Below are positions 25,121-34,795 of a DNA stretch of 64,000 nt, one piece after another; position 1 is the stretch's first letter; each line of letters opens with the position of its first letter. The stretch comes from Aerococcus tenax (lineage in GTDB: Bacteria > Bacillota > Bacilli > Lactobacillales > Aerococcaceae). The notes under the pieces are model-generated. The model was not told the DNA's origin, did no database searches, and saw nothing but the letters and a program-made list of their open reading frames with translations. Location of the stretch: positions 558,001 to 622,000 of the forward strand of contig NZ_CP127382.2 of assembly GCF_003286645.3 (NCBI RefSeq). Direction: 5' to 3'. A program made the position numbers and the translations under genes.

Positions 25121-25687
25121 TTAGGATCTCCTCTCGACAAGAAATAATTTTGGGGGGAGGTGTTTTTGGTTAAGGAATTCAAAGTGACTAGCGCTATACT
25201 GATCTTGGTCGATTTGACTGAGGAAGTCTTGAATCGCCGAAGCTTCTTCTCTTCCCCCAGGATGGCCCAAGTAGGCCGCCACTAAGAGGATTCCGCCGGG
25301 ATTTAAACGTGAAAGACTAGACTCGATAGCTGGGATTGTCGACTCGGGCTTGGTAATAATGCTTTTATCTCCCTTAGGGAGGTAACCCAAGTTAAAAATG
25401 ACCAGGTCCAAGTAGTCATCAGCCTTAAGATACTGAGAAATTTTAGCGTGAGAGTCATGGTAAAGACTCACTTGCTTTTGACAGTGATGTTTTTCTAATA
25501 AAGCTTCAGTGTTTTCAATGGCTTGTTCTTGGAGGTCAAAGCCATAAATCTGGCCTGACTGGCCGACGAGTTGGGCTAAGAGTAAGGTGTCATGGCCGTT
25601 CCCTATGGTTGCGTCTAAGGCGGTCATGCCGGTTTGTAAATGTCCTTTGATAATGTGATGGCTGACTTCGATCACATTTTTTAACAT
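25121..25687 (-). CDS. mnmM: MnmM/YtqB-type class I methyltransferase (probable tRNA mnm5s2U34 methyltransferase)
   Basis: 188 residues beginning MLKNVIEVSHHIIKG. The SAM-binding motif ALDATIGNGHDTLLLA and the later DLVIFNLGYLPKGDK, with PGGILLVAAYLGHPGG, match the YtqB family. Bacillus YtqB (MnmM) makes the last methylation of mnm5s2U at the tRNA wobble position; this is assigned by family. The start at 25687 has GAGGAAA upstream; the ATG at 25702 overlaps that site. Confidence 0.8.
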   Translation of the reverse strand: MLKNVIEVSHHIIKGHLQTGMTALDATIGNGHDTLLLAQLVGQSGQIYGFDLQEQAIENTEALLEKHHCQKQVSLYHDSHAKISQYLKADDYLDLVIFNLGYLPKGDKSIITKPESTIPAIESSLSRLNPGGILLVAAYLGHPGGREEASAIQDFLSQIDQDQYSASHFEFLNQKHLPPKLFLVERRS

Positions 25688-25857
25688 AAAATTTCCTCGC
25701 ATTCTATCGAATTGCTTACATTATACGCTAGCAATGTTACAAAATTATTACGAATATTAAGAATCCCATCTTTTGTTAAAAGGCATTTTTTTCCTCGCGA
25801 TTTATACTATAATTATTAATGAGTAATTCTAGATGATGAGAGGGGATTTCTAATATT

Positions 25858-27579
25858 ATGACAGGTCATCAAGAAAAGTCCAAGAAACTTATTAAGACCA
25901 GTGCGGTTTTATTGAGCTCCGTAGTTGCTATTGCTGGGGCCGATGCATTGGCAAACTATACACCCGTCCAAGCAACGACTTTGGCACCTACTAGTAATAA
26001 TTTTCTTAATAAAATTTTACCTTACGCCTATGACTTAGCCAATCAAAATGACCTTTATGCTTCTGTGATGATGGCACAAGCAGCCTTAGAATCAGGCTGG
26101 GGATCTAGCCGCTTATCTCAAGCACCCTATAATAATCTCTTTGGTATCAAGGGGAATTATAAAGGAAAAACGGCTAATTTTAACACCCTAGAGGATGATG
26201 GTCGCGGAAATTATTATCAAATTAATGATGGCTTTCGGATGTATCCATCTTACCGGGAATCCCTCATCGATTATGTTGGCGTCCTAAAAAATGGGACTTC
26301 TTGGAACCCTAATTTCTATAGTGGAGCCTGGAAGAGCAACACCAATTCCTATAAGGATGCCACAGCTTGGTTAACCGGTCGCTATGCAACTGATACTTCC
26401 TATGGCAGCAAATTAAATAGCATTATCGCTAAGAATAATTTAAGCCAATACGATACGCCAGGGAAAACGATTAGCAACAAGCAAACAAATTCCAGCCAAG
26501 TAAGCACGCCTACAGCTCAACCAGGCGGACGGTCCTATGTGGTGAGACCTGGTGACGGCCTATGGACAGTAGCTCGCCAACTGGGAACTAGTATTGAGGC
26601 AGTCAAACAAGCTAACGGCCTCAGTTCCAACCTGATTTATCCAGGCCAAGTCCTTTACGCTGGGGGAAGCTCATCCAGTCCAGTTAAGGCAAACACGAGC
26701 TCACCAGTAAGGCCTTCTAGCCCTGCTGCTAAGCCCGCTCAGTCTGCCAAACAATCCTATAGGGTCCAAGCTGGCGATGGTTTGTGGACGGTTGCTAAGA
26801 ACTTGGGAACAACCATTGAAGCAGTTAAAGCTGCTAATGGCTTAACTTCTAACTTTATCTACCCTGGTCAGGTTCTCTATGCTCCTGGGCAAAAACAAAA
26901 CTCAGCTAGCCCAGTAGTGACAAATACCAATAAGCAATCTCAAGGTCAAAGCAATGCAGGCTACAAGTCTTACACCGTCCAAGCTGGGGACGGCTTGTGG
27001 ACAGTGGCACGGCATTTGGGTATGACTGTGGATACGTTAAAGGCTAAGTATGGCTTAACTTCGAATTTCATTTATCCAGGCCAAGTCTTTACTAACCAAA
27101 CTAGCCAAGGCAGTCATAAGCCATCTAACAATAGCCCAGCTGCCAATACCCCAAGACCAAGTCATAATGGTAGTCAGGCAGGGGTCTACCAAGTCCAAGC
27201 TGGGGACACCCTCTACCGCATTGCCCGTAACCAAGGCCTGACTGTGAATCAGTTAAAAGAAATGAACGGCTTAACTTCCAATGCGATTTATGTAGGGCAA
27301 AAATTGAATTTAGCGGCTAAAGCTGCTTATCAACCCACAGCTAAGTCAGGAGTAAGTGCTAGTCAAGCAACTAGTGCACCAACCCCTAGTCAAAGACCAG
27401 CCAGCCCTAAGCCAGTCAGTCAAGTTCAAGCGGCCAATACTTATCAAATTAAGGCCGGCGATAACTTATATCGAATTGCACTTAACCATGGCGTTTCCTT
27501 AAACCAATTACTGGCAGCCAATCAATTAAAGGCCAACTCATTGATTTTACCTGGCCAACAATTGGTTATTCCACAATAA
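25858..27579 (+). CDS. Secreted glucosaminidase (GH73) with five LysM domains, autolysin
   Basis: 573 residues. An N-terminal signal peptide with a basic start and hydrophobic stretch (about 11-35) ends near VQA. A GH73 domain (about 45-205) carries AALESGWGSS with the probable catalytic Glu78. Five LysM repeats follow, starting near residues 226, 300, 371, 443 and 528, joined by Ser/Pro/Ala/Gln-rich linkers. The first three are very alike (GDGLWTVA) and the last two differ (GD-LYRIA), suggesting stepwise duplication. It should cut the glycan strands at division sites, as AtlA-like enzymes do (inferred). Confidence 0.92.
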   Translation: MTGHQEKSKKLIKTSAVLLSSVVAIAGADALANYTPVQATTLAPTSNNFLNKILPYAYDLANQNDLYASVMMAQAALESGWGSSRLSQAPYNNLFGIKGNYKGKTANFNTLEDDGRGNYYQINDGFRMYPSYRESLIDYVGVLKNGTSWNPNFYSGAWKSNTNSYKDATAWLTGRYATDTSYGSKLNSIIAKNNLSQYDTPGKTISNKQTNSSQVSTPTAQPGGRSYVVRPGDGLWTVARQLGTSIEAVKQANGLSSNLIYPGQVLYAGGSSSSPVKANTSSPVRPSSPAAKPAQSAKQSYRVQAGDGLWTVAKNLGTTIEAVKAANGLTSNFIYPGQVLYAPGQKQNSASPVVTNTNKQSQGQSNAGYKSYTVQAGDGLWTVARHLGMTVDTLKAKYGLTSNFIYPGQVFTNQTSQGSHKPSNNSPAANTPRPSHNGSQAGVYQVQAGDTLYRIARNQGLTVNQLKEMNGLTSNAIYVGQKLNLAAKAAYQPTAKSGVSASQATSAPTPSQRPASPKPVSQVQAANTYQIKAGDNLYRIALNHGVSLNQLLAANQLKANSLILPGQQLVIPQ

Positions 27580-27596
27580 AATATAAAAATATTTGA

Positions 27597-27656
27597 AAAG
27601 TCTGACCACTGTCTCTAAGTCATCGCTGACCTAGCCAGTTTGGTCAGGCTTTTTTA
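27597..27656 (+). terminator. Intrinsic terminator after the glucosaminidase gene
   Basis: CTGACCA / TGGTCAG stem with a long loop and TTTTTT. A small palindrome, GCCTAGCTAGGC (27676-27687), with flanking T-runs follows. Confidence 0.6.
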
Positions 27657-27690
27657 ATCATTGGCTATTATTTTTGCCTAGCTAGGCTTT

Positions 27691-27719
27691 TTGTCAACTG
27701 GGCTTGCTTTTGCTAAAAT
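27691..27719 (+). promoter_or_regulatory. Promoter of the MaoC-like gene and polA
   Basis: TTGTCA, 17-nt spacer, TAAAAT. Confidence 0.6.
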
Positions 27720-27760
27720 AAAAGAAATACTTAAAATATAAGGGAGAAGAGTGGTGGCTA

Positions 27761-28177
27761 ATGGAAGAAAATCAAAATCAGAAAAGAAGATTTCAAGTGG
27801 GCGATACTTTTTCCACAACGGAATCTTTTCGTGAACGCGATATCATGCTCTACATGGGAGTAACGGATGATCATAATCCCCTTTATTTACCTGGTAAGGA
27901 GGGTGCCCAAATTCCGCCTATTGCTCTAATTGGAGCCGTAACTCGGACAGTTTCAGGTCAATTCCCTGGCCCCCATTCAGATTTGGTGGAATTGAATTTT
28001 ACGATTAATAATCCCATCTATCATCATGTGACCCTGACCTTTCATTTTGAAATTTTAAGAGTTGATGAATTAAAGGGCTATCTCACTATTCATGTCATTA
28101 CTAATAATGAAACCACGGGAGAAAAAAATGTTATGGATGCCATGCTAACCGTTCTTCCCCAATATATGGACCATTAA
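27761..28177 (+). CDS. MaoC-like hot-dog fold protein
   Basis: 138 residues with a single hot-dog domain. DDHNPLYLPG resembles the catalytic D-x-N-P-x-H motif of MaoC-type (R)-enoyl-CoA hydratases, but the histidine is replaced by tyrosine (NPLY), so hydratase activity is doubtful. Substrate unknown. It is 20 bases upstream of polA and probably in the same transcript. Confidence 0.7.
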   Translation: MEENQNQKRRFQVGDTFSTTESFRERDIMLYMGVTDDHNPLYLPGKEGAQIPPIALIGAVTRTVSGQFPGPHSDLVELNFTINNPIYHHVTLTFHFEILRVDELKGYLTIHVITNNETTGEKNVMDAMLTVLPQYMDH

Positions 28178-28197
28178 GATTGTAAAGGAGAATCAAC

Positions 28198-30864
28198 TTG
28201 TCCAAGCAAGAAAAATTATTGCTATTCGATGGCTCATCATTAGCCTTTCGGGCTTTCTTTGCCATGCATGATTTAAATCGTTTTAAAAATAATAAAGGCC
28301 TACATACCAATGCCCTATATGCTTTTCACTTGATGTTGACCCACGTCTTAGAAAAAGAAAAGCCTAGCCATGCCCTGGTGGCTTGGGATGCTGGTAAGAC
28401 CACCTTTCGGACGGCATATTATCCTGAATACAAGGGGGGCAGGGATAAAACGCCGCAAGAATTTGTAGAACAGATGCCTTATTTTAATAAATTGCTGGAT
28501 GCATTTGGTATTGCCCACTATGAATTAGCAAATTATGAAGCGGATGATATCATTGGTACCCTGTCCCAAAGAGGCGCAGAGGCTGGTATGGATGTAGTGA
28601 TTATCTCCGGCGATAAGGACTTGATTCAACTGGCTAGGGACCAGGTTAGGGTAGATATTAACCGTAAGGGAGTGACTAATATTGATTCCTATACTCCTCA
28701 ATCCATCCAAGCAGACCAAGGAATCAGCCCTGAACAACACATTGATGTTAAGGGGTTGATGGGCGATAATTCCGATAATTATCCTGGTGTGACTGGAATT
28801 GGGGAGAAGACCGCCTTGAAACTAATCCAGGAATTTGGTTCCATGGAAGAGGTCTATGCTAATATCGATCAAGTCTCCGGGAAAAAACGTAAGGAAAACT
28901 TAGTCAAGGATAAGGATCAAGCCTTTTTATCCAAAAAATTAGCCCGAATTATTCTTGATGCTCCAGTTGAAAAATCCCTGGCAGACTTAAAATGCCAAGG
29001 CATTCAGGCTCAAGATTTGGTTAACTTTTATCGTGAGATGAACTTCAAGCAATTTATGGAAAAATTCTTAGCTAACTCTGGGGCTGACGCTGACTTTGAA
29101 TTAGAGGATTCCAGCTGGAAAGTCCCTGATTATCAAGTCCTTGACCAACTTGAAGCTAAGCATTTCACCCAAGACCAAACAGCCCTCTACCTAGAAATGT
29201 TCGAAAATAATTACCATGAAGGGGAGTTAATCTACGTTGTTTGGGGGAATAAGGATCATATCTACTTGGCCTCACCAGACCTGGTGAGGGAAAGCCAAGC
29301 ATTTAAAAATTGGATAGAAGATCCCCATGCTAAAAAGGTCCTCTATGATGCTAAGCGAAGCCAAGTGATCTTAAAAGGCTTGGGGATGGACTTAGCGGGG
29401 GTTAGTGATGATGTCCTTATCGCTTCCTATCTCATCCATGCCCGTGATTTAAGTGGCGATGTGGCTAATGTGGCCCGAGAATTCAATTTGGATTATCTAG
29501 CCTATGATAGTGAAGTCTATGGGAAAGGCAAGAAAGTGGCGGTTCCTGAAGATAAAACCCGCCTTTATGACCACCTGGTAGCTAAGGTATCTGTTATTAA
29601 TGACCTACTACCTATTATTAAAGATCGCCTAGAAGCGGATGAGATGGTCGAACTTTACCGAAAAATTGAACTCCCTCTAGCCCAAGTTCTAGCTAAAATG
29701 GAAATTATGGGGATTTCCGTTGACCGCAGCAGGCTGGTAGGTTTATCCCAGTCTTATGAAGAGCAACTTGACCAGCTGCAAGAAGAAATCTACCGAGAAG
29801 CCGGGGTTGAATTTAATATTAATTCCACCCAACAGCTGAGCAAGATTCTCTTTGAAGATATGGGACTAAAGGGTGGCAAGAAAACCAAGTCTGGTAACTA
29901 TTCAACGGCCCAATCTGAATTGGAAAAATTACAAGGGGTGCCCATCATTGATTTGATCCTAGCCTATCGCCAATTAGCTAAGCTTCAATCCACTTATGTT
30001 CAAGGGATCCTCGATTATATCCATCAAGATGGCAAGGTACACAGTCGTTTCATTCAAACCCTAACCACTACCGGGCGCTTAAGTTCAGCTGATCCGAACT
30101 TACAAAATATTCCTATCCGTACCGAAGAAGGGCGTAAAATTCGCCAAGCCTTTGTGCCTTCTCATCCGGACTGGGTCATTTTCTCATCGGACTATTCGCA
30201 AATTGAATTACGTGTCCTTGCCCATGTTTCTGGTGACCCTCATCTTCAAGAAGCCTTTAAAGAAAATAAGGATATCCACACCGCTACAGCGGCCAAAGTC
30301 TTCCATAAAGATGAAAAGAACATTAGTAAGGATGAAAGACGTCAAGCCAAGGCAGTCAATTTTGGAATTGTTTACGGGATTAGTGACTATGGTCTCAGTC
30401 AAAACCTTTCGATTTCTCGTCAAGAGGCCAAGGCCTTTATTGATAAATATTTTGAAATTTATCCTAAAGTGGCTGAATATATGGATAAAAGTGTGGAAAT
30501 CGCCCGTGAGGCCGGTTACGCTAAAACCCTCTTTAACCGCCGTCGCTACCTTCCTGACTTAAAGGCTAAAAATTATAATGTTAGGTCCTTTGCCGAAAGA
30601 ACCGCAATGAATTCGCCAATTCAAGGGACGGCAGCCGATATTATTAAGGTAGCCATGGTTGAGATGGATCAAGCCTTAAAGGAACATCAACTTCAGGCAA
30701 ATCTCCTCCTCCAAGTCCACGATGAGTTAATTTTTGAAGTAGCCAAAGAGGACTTAGAAGACTTAGCTGCCTTAGTTAAAGACGTCATGGAAAATGCAGT
30801 TTCCTTAGACGTCCCATTAATTGTTGATAGTAACTATGGGTCCACTTGGTATGATGCCAAGTAA
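28198..30864 (+). CDS. polA: DNA polymerase I
   Basis: 888 residues. The 5' nuclease domain begins LLLFDGSSLAFRAFFAMH and has GDKDLIQLA and KGLMGDNSDNYPGVTGIGEKTA. The middle domain has the 3'-5' exonuclease fold but lacks the metal-binding acidic residues (YLEM where DTET is expected), as in Bacillus-type Pol I, so no proofreading is expected. The polymerase domain has SSDYSQIELRVLAH, RRQAKAVNFGIVYG and LQVHDELIFE. The TTG start at 28198 has AAAGGAG upstream. It fills gaps in repair and lagging-strand synthesis. Confidence 0.96.
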   Translation: MSKQEKLLLFDGSSLAFRAFFAMHDLNRFKNNKGLHTNALYAFHLMLTHVLEKEKPSHALVAWDAGKTTFRTAYYPEYKGGRDKTPQEFVEQMPYFNKLLDAFGIAHYELANYEADDIIGTLSQRGAEAGMDVVIISGDKDLIQLARDQVRVDINRKGVTNIDSYTPQSIQADQGISPEQHIDVKGLMGDNSDNYPGVTGIGEKTALKLIQEFGSMEEVYANIDQVSGKKRKENLVKDKDQAFLSKKLARIILDAPVEKSLADLKCQGIQAQDLVNFYREMNFKQFMEKFLANSGADADFELEDSSWKVPDYQVLDQLEAKHFTQDQTALYLEMFENNYHEGELIYVVWGNKDHIYLASPDLVRESQAFKNWIEDPHAKKVLYDAKRSQVILKGLGMDLAGVSDDVLIASYLIHARDLSGDVANVAREFNLDYLAYDSEVYGKGKKVAVPEDKTRLYDHLVAKVSVINDLLPIIKDRLEADEMVELYRKIELPLAQVLAKMEIMGISVDRSRLVGLSQSYEEQLDQLQEEIYREAGVEFNINSTQQLSKILFEDMGLKGGKKTKSGNYSTAQSELEKLQGVPIIDLILAYRQLAKLQSTYVQGILDYIHQDGKVHSRFIQTLTTTGRLSSADPNLQNIPIRTEEGRKIRQAFVPSHPDWVIFSSDYSQIELRVLAHVSGDPHLQEAFKENKDIHTATAAKVFHKDEKNISKDERRQAKAVNFGIVYGISDYGLSQNLSISRQEAKAFIDKYFEIYPKVAEYMDKSVEIAREAGYAKTLFNRRRYLPDLKAKNYNVRSFAERTAMNSPIQGTAADIIKVAMVEMDQALKEHQLQANLLLQVHDELIFEVAKEDLEDLAALVKDVMENAVSLDVPLIVDSNYGSTWYDAK

Positions 30865-30976
30865 GAAAATCTAAGAAAGGTTTTAATAGAGAAGATAGGC
30901 TGGGACAGGAGTTCAAAGCCCTTCAAATAAAGGGAGTAAAACCTGATTTAAAAATTAGCTTTGCTGGCATTTTCAT

Positions 30977-31019
30977 AAACGAAGGGAGACTATTGAATAC
31001 GGTTCTCTCTTCGTTTTTT
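30977..31019 (+). terminator. Intrinsic terminator downstream of polA
   Basis: AAACGAAG-GAGA / TCTC-CTTCGTTTTTT stem-loop. The 110 bases between polA and it show no gene. Confidence 0.75.
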
Positions 31020-31026
31020 GTTTTAG

Positions 31027-31260
31027 CTGTCCGAATCTGAGGATATAGTATGCCTAGCGTTTTCGTCCTTTGGCGCACCCGTCGCACTCTTTCAAACGTG
31101 CTCCGGGTGCAGATCGATCTCCACTTCACTAAAGTGCGAGAAATTCTTTTCAAGAATTTTTGCTCTTTAGCTCCAGTTGCTATAGCTGTAGGAAGCGAAG
31201 CAACGTACAGATATAGTATGCGTAGCTCTATCGATCTTTGGCGCACCCGTCACACTCTTT
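31027..31260 (+). repeat. Structured intergenic repeat, copy C
   Basis: CGGGTGC (31104-31110) pairs with GCACCCG (31243-31249) and AGATCGAT (31111-31118) with ATCGATCT. Inside are CACTT/AAGTG, AAATTCTT/AAGAATTT and the 37-nt hairpin at 31180-31216 (CTATA/TATAG, CTGT/ACAG). A block of about 50 bases (GATATAGTATG...GTCGCACTCTTT) occurs twice, at 31041-31092 and 31210-31260. Short frames here read through the duplicated block and are not convincing genes. Confidence 0.7.
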
Positions 31261-31338
31261 ACTTTATTTATAGTTAGTGTTTGATTAGAATAGGTTAGAC
31301 TGCTAACAGTGTTTTAGCGGGATGAAGGAGGGTAGTTA

Positions 31339-32151
31339 ATGCCAGAGTTACCTGAAGTAGAAAATGTGAGACGGGGGCTTAATAGAGTCCTTCCTCAAGC
31401 CCAAATACAGGATGTGGAAGTAAAATGGCCAAAGATTATTAATTGTCCAGCCCAAGTCTTTCGCCAAGCCATGCAAGGGGAGACCTTTGAACGAGTCGAC
31501 CGTTATGGAAAATACCTGTTTTTTTATTGGAGCGATTACGCCTGGATTAGCCATCTTCGGATGGAAGGCAAGTATTTTGTCTGCGATAGGCAGACGCCGG
31601 TTTTAAAGCATAGTCACCTCATCATTCACTTGCGTGATGGCAGGGACCTACGCTATCATGATGTGCGTAAATTTGGTCGGATATCCTTATTTTCTCGTCA
31701 AGATATGCCCCAAGCTATTAAAAATTTAAAACTCGGTCCAGAACCCTGGGATATCAGCTTGGATCAATTCCAAAAAATATTAGCGGCATCCAAGCGACCC
31801 ATTAAATCATTAATACTGGACCAGCAAAAAATTGCCGGAATTGGTAATATTTATGCTGATGAATCTCTATTTCAAGCGGGAATTTATCCAGGTCGGCCAG
31901 CCAATTCGTTGACTGACCAAGAGACCTTGCTCCTATTAGAAGCCATGCGAGATATACTGAGTCGAGCGGTAGACTTAGGCGGCTCTAGTGTGCGGACCTA
32001 TCAGAACACCTTAGGGGAGGACGGTCAATATCAAAATTATCTCAAGGTTTACCAGCGCCAGGGCCAAGCCTGTTTAAATTGTGGAAATACTATTGAGAAA
32101 ATTAAGTTAGGACAGCGAGGGACGCATTTTTGTCCCAATTGTCAGAAATAA
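31339..32151 (+). CDS. mutM: Formamidopyrimidine-DNA glycosylase
   Basis: Removes 8-oxoguanine and formamidopyrimidines and nicks the abasic site. 270 residues. MPELPEVE provides the catalytic Pro2 and Glu3. The helix-two-turn-helix KSLILDQQKIAGIGNIYADE is in place, and the C-terminal zinc finger is canonical CX2CX16CX2C. It leads a group with polA upstream and coaE 13 bases downstream, the common Firmicutes order. Confidence 0.96.
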   Translation: MPELPEVENVRRGLNRVLPQAQIQDVEVKWPKIINCPAQVFRQAMQGETFERVDRYGKYLFFYWSDYAWISHLRMEGKYFVCDRQTPVLKHSHLIIHLRDGRDLRYHDVRKFGRISLFSRQDMPQAIKNLKLGPEPWDISLDQFQKILAASKRPIKSLILDQQKIAGIGNIYADESLFQAGIYPGRPANSLTDQETLLLLEAMRDILSRAVDLGGSSVRTYQNTLGEDGQYQNYLKVYQRQGQACLNCGNTIEKIKLGQRGTHFCPNCQK

Positions 32152-32164
32152 AGGGAGTGTATGA

Positions 32165-32773
32165 ATGACTTTTCGCTTAGGATTAACAGGGTCAATTGCT
32201 ACAGGAAAATCTACTGTTTCTAATTATTTTAAAAAAGTTGGTTTTCCGGTAGTGGATGCAGACCTGGGGGCTCGAGCTGTTGTTGAGCCAGGAACACAGG
32301 GTTTACAAGCTATAAAAGAGCATTTTGGAGAGGATTTTCTCTTTCCCAATGGCACCCTTAACCGGAAGAAATTAGGGGATGTGGTCTTTACAGATAAGGA
32401 TCAACTCAAAGCTCTTAATCAACTGCTCTTGCCTTATATCTATGACTGGGTCAACGACCAAGCCCAGTCTTACCAAGACCAGGGCCACCAATTGATTGTT
32501 TTGGATATTCCTTTACTCTATGAGACCAAGTACCAGGACGCTTGTGATGCGGTGATGTTGGTCTATGTTCCAGAAAGCATTCAATTGCAACGACTGATGG
32601 ACCGGGATAATTTAAGTGAAGACGAGGCCTTTGACCGCATGCTGTCTCAATATAATATTGAACAGAAACTTCGCTGGGCAGATATTGTGATTGATAACCA
32701 GGGCAGCATCCAGCAAACGGAAAAGCAAGTCGAGGCCTGGTTAAGCATCCAAGGCTTTCAAGCCATAAAATAA
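32165..32773 (+). CDS. coaE: Dephospho-CoA kinase
   Basis: Last step of coenzyme A synthesis: ATP-dependent 3'-phosphorylation of dephospho-CoA. 202 residues. GLTGSIATGKSTVS is the P-loop, followed by VVDADLGAR, and VLDIPLLYE in the CoA domain. It is co-transcribed with mutM. Confidence 0.95.
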   Translation: MTFRLGLTGSIATGKSTVSNYFKKVGFPVVDADLGARAVVEPGTQGLQAIKEHFGEDFLFPNGTLNRKKLGDVVFTDKDQLKALNQLLLPYIYDWVNDQAQSYQDQGHQLIVLDIPLLYETKYQDACDAVMLVYVPESIQLQRLMDRDNLSEDEAFDRMLSQYNIEQKLRWADIVIDNQGSIQQTEKQVEAWLSIQGFQAIK

Positions 32774-32873
32774 GCTGACCAAGCTGGATTTTGCCCCTTA
32801 TCCTTCCGCCTTTAAACTGTGCTATAATTAATAAAAGAAATATTTTAGAAAATGTCCAAGGAAGGTGAATATT

Positions 32874-33395
32874 GTGCGCTGCCCCAGATGTCAAGATAAT
32901 AATACGAAGGTAATCGATAGTCGGCCTGTGGAGGAAAATACATCGATAAGAAGGCGACGCCTATGTACGCAATGTGATTTTCGCTTCACGACCTTTGAAC
33001 GGGTAGAAAAGATGCCTTTACTGGTTATCAAGCGGGACGGTACCCGGGAAGAATTTTCCAAAGAAAAATTATTACGGGGCTTAGTGAGATCCTGTGAAAA
33101 GCGGCCAATCGCCCTAGAGACTTTAGAAGAAGTGGTTAAGAATATCGAATCGGACATTCGGCAAAAAGGACAAAACGAGGTGCCTTCAACCCTAATAGGG
33201 GAAATGGTCATGGATATTTTGCCCAAGATCGATGAAGTTGCCTATATTCGCTATGCCAGTGTCTACCGTCACTTCGAAGATCCTACCGTCTTTTTGCAAG
33301 AAATTGAGCAGTTGAAGCAAATGCAAAAAAATAACGCGGAGGGGCAAACGAATTTAGACTTAGAAGCCAATAACGCGGAGGAAGATCAGTCTTGA
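32874..33395 (+). CDS. nrdR: Transcriptional repressor NrdR
   Basis: Represses ribonucleotide reductase genes in response to ATP/dATP. 173 residues: zinc ribbon with Cys3, Cys6, Cys31 and Cys34, then an ATP-cone ([18 protein letters not shown]). The start is GTG at 32874, because family members begin MRCPxC and AAGGTG lies 6 bases upstream; the GTG at 32865 is part of that site. Its stop overlaps the dnaB start. A TATAAT lies about 50 bases upstream. Confidence 0.94.
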   Translation: MRCPRCQDNNTKVIDSRPVEENTSIRRRRLCTQCDFRFTTFERVEKMPLLVIKRDGTREEFSKEKLLRGLVRSCEKRPIALETLEEVVKNIESDIRQKGQNEVPSTLIGEMVMDILPKIDEVAYIRYASVYRHFEDPTVFLQEIEQLKQMQKNNAEGQTNLDLEANNAEEDQS

Positions 33396-34795
33396 ATCCA
33401 TGGGAAAAGTTAAATCCACGTGAACCTCTCAAAATTATCCTCACACAAATTGTTTCCAATGCCGATCTGGAAGTTTTAACCTATCTCTACCAACCAATTA
33501 TTGGGGCTGAAGCCTTTGCTCTCTATATGACTCTTTATGCCTATATTGACCGTTCGACTTATCAATCAGAAGTAATTAATCATGGGGAAATTATGGACCA
33601 ATTGGTTTTTTCTAAAGAACGCTATGTCAGAAGTAGGCGCCGATTAGAAGCTATTGGCCTCTTACGTAGCTACACTCAGCAAAGTGGTCAAGCCACAGTG
33701 CAGGCCCTCTATCAGTTGTTAGCACCGGTTTCTTCTGAGCAGTTTTTTAAGGATAGCTTAATGACTAGCTTACTTTTAGACCATGTGGGGGAAGTGCGTT
33801 TTAATCGCTTATTAGACCGCTTTAGCTTTGAAAAGATTGCTGATAGCCAGGAAAATGATTGGCAGGAGGTCACTGCTACTTTTCAGGATGTTTTTCATCT
33901 GTCCCAAAGCAGTCGCCAATTGACTGAAAGCGAAAAGCAAAGCTTGTTAAAGAAGCCTAGTAAATCCCTTATAAAAACTAGCCTGGTCAGTGATTTTGAT
34001 ATGGCTTATTTTACTGAGTTGGTACAAAGGTCTTTCCTCAGTGAGCGGGCGGTCAGTCAAGAAGTTAAGGAGATGACCCAAAGCCTCCATGCTCTTTATG
34101 GTTTGGATGAAGTTGCCCTGTCCCAGTTTGCCATTAAGGCAAGTAATGTAAGAACCAACCAAGTGGACATTAATTACTACCAAGGCCTTGTGATCAAGGC
34201 CATGGCGGACCAACCGGTAAATAAACGACCTGACTATCAAATGGACCAAGCCAAGCAGCAGACCGAGAGTCAGGGGCAGGATTTACCCAAAGAAAATCAG
34301 GATGAAGCTAGTCTAGCCTTGATCAAGGCGGCTAAGGCTTATCCGCCTCTAACCTTTGCTAAGACTATCAAAGAACAAAAAAACGGCTATCTAACTACCA
34401 ACGAGATAAAAACCTTAGAGATGGTCATGAATAAGGGCCTTATCGATGGACCGACCTTGAATATTATGATTCACTATTATTTGATCAGCCAGGAAAGTTC
34501 AAGTATCGTCAGGTCGACCTTTGAGCGGACAGTGGATGATTGGAGTCAAAAAAATATTCAAAGTCCGGAACAGGCGCTGACCTATCTCAACAAACGGACT
34601 AAACGGATTCAAAAACAAAGACAAAGCAAAAATAAGCGGCAAAATACCAAACGCAAGACCTATCAAGAATTACAGCCCGCTTGGTTTAATCAAAAACAAG
34701 AGACGGCAGATAAGGAGGAAAAAATGGACCATGAAAGTGTCCAAGCCTTAGCCGATCGGATTCGGGCACTGAATAGTGAGGAGGGAGACGAATGA
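33392..34795 (+). CDS. dnaB: Replication initiation/membrane attachment protein DnaB
   Basis: Firmicutes DnaB helps DnaI load the replicative helicase at oriC and stalled forks. 467 residues. The N-terminal winged-helix domain is recognisable from [32 protein letters not shown], the DnaB/DnaD-type helical region lies in the middle, and the C-terminal part is basic. The TTG start at 33392 forms a TTGA overlap with the nrdR stop, with GGAGGA upstream. Its stop overlaps dnaI (ATGA). Confidence 0.92.
   Translation: MNPWEKLNPREPLKIILTQIVSNADLEVLTYLYQPIIGAEAFALYMTLYAYIDRSTYQSEVINHGEIMDQLVFSKERYVRSRRRLEAIGLLRSYTQQSGQATVQALYQLLAPVSSEQFFKDSLMTSLLLDHVGEVRFNRLLDRFSFEKIADSQENDWQEVTATFQDVFHLSQSSRQLTESEKQSLLKKPSKSLIKTSLVSDFDMAYFTELVQRSFLSERAVSQEVKEMTQSLHALYGLDEVALSQFAIKASNVRTNQVDINYYQGLVIKAMADQPVNKRPDYQMDQAKQQTESQGQDLPKENQDEASLALIKAAKAYPPLTFAKTIKEQKNGYLTTNEIKTLEMVMNKGLIDGPTLNIMIHYYLISQESSSIVRSTFERTVDDWSQKNIQSPEQALTYLNKRTKRIQKQRQSKNKRQNTKRKTYQELQPAWFNQKQETADKEEKMDHESVQALADRIRALNSEEGDE

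Noticed and set aside
26533..27570. DNA repeats that might look like a CRISPR array
   Set aside because: They encode LysM domains in frame, are of uneven length, and lack constant short repeats with unique spacers.
32451..32894. 147-codon antisense open frame opposite coaE and nrdR
   Set aside because: It overlaps two clear genes on the other strand, has no recognisable domain and no convincing ribosome site.
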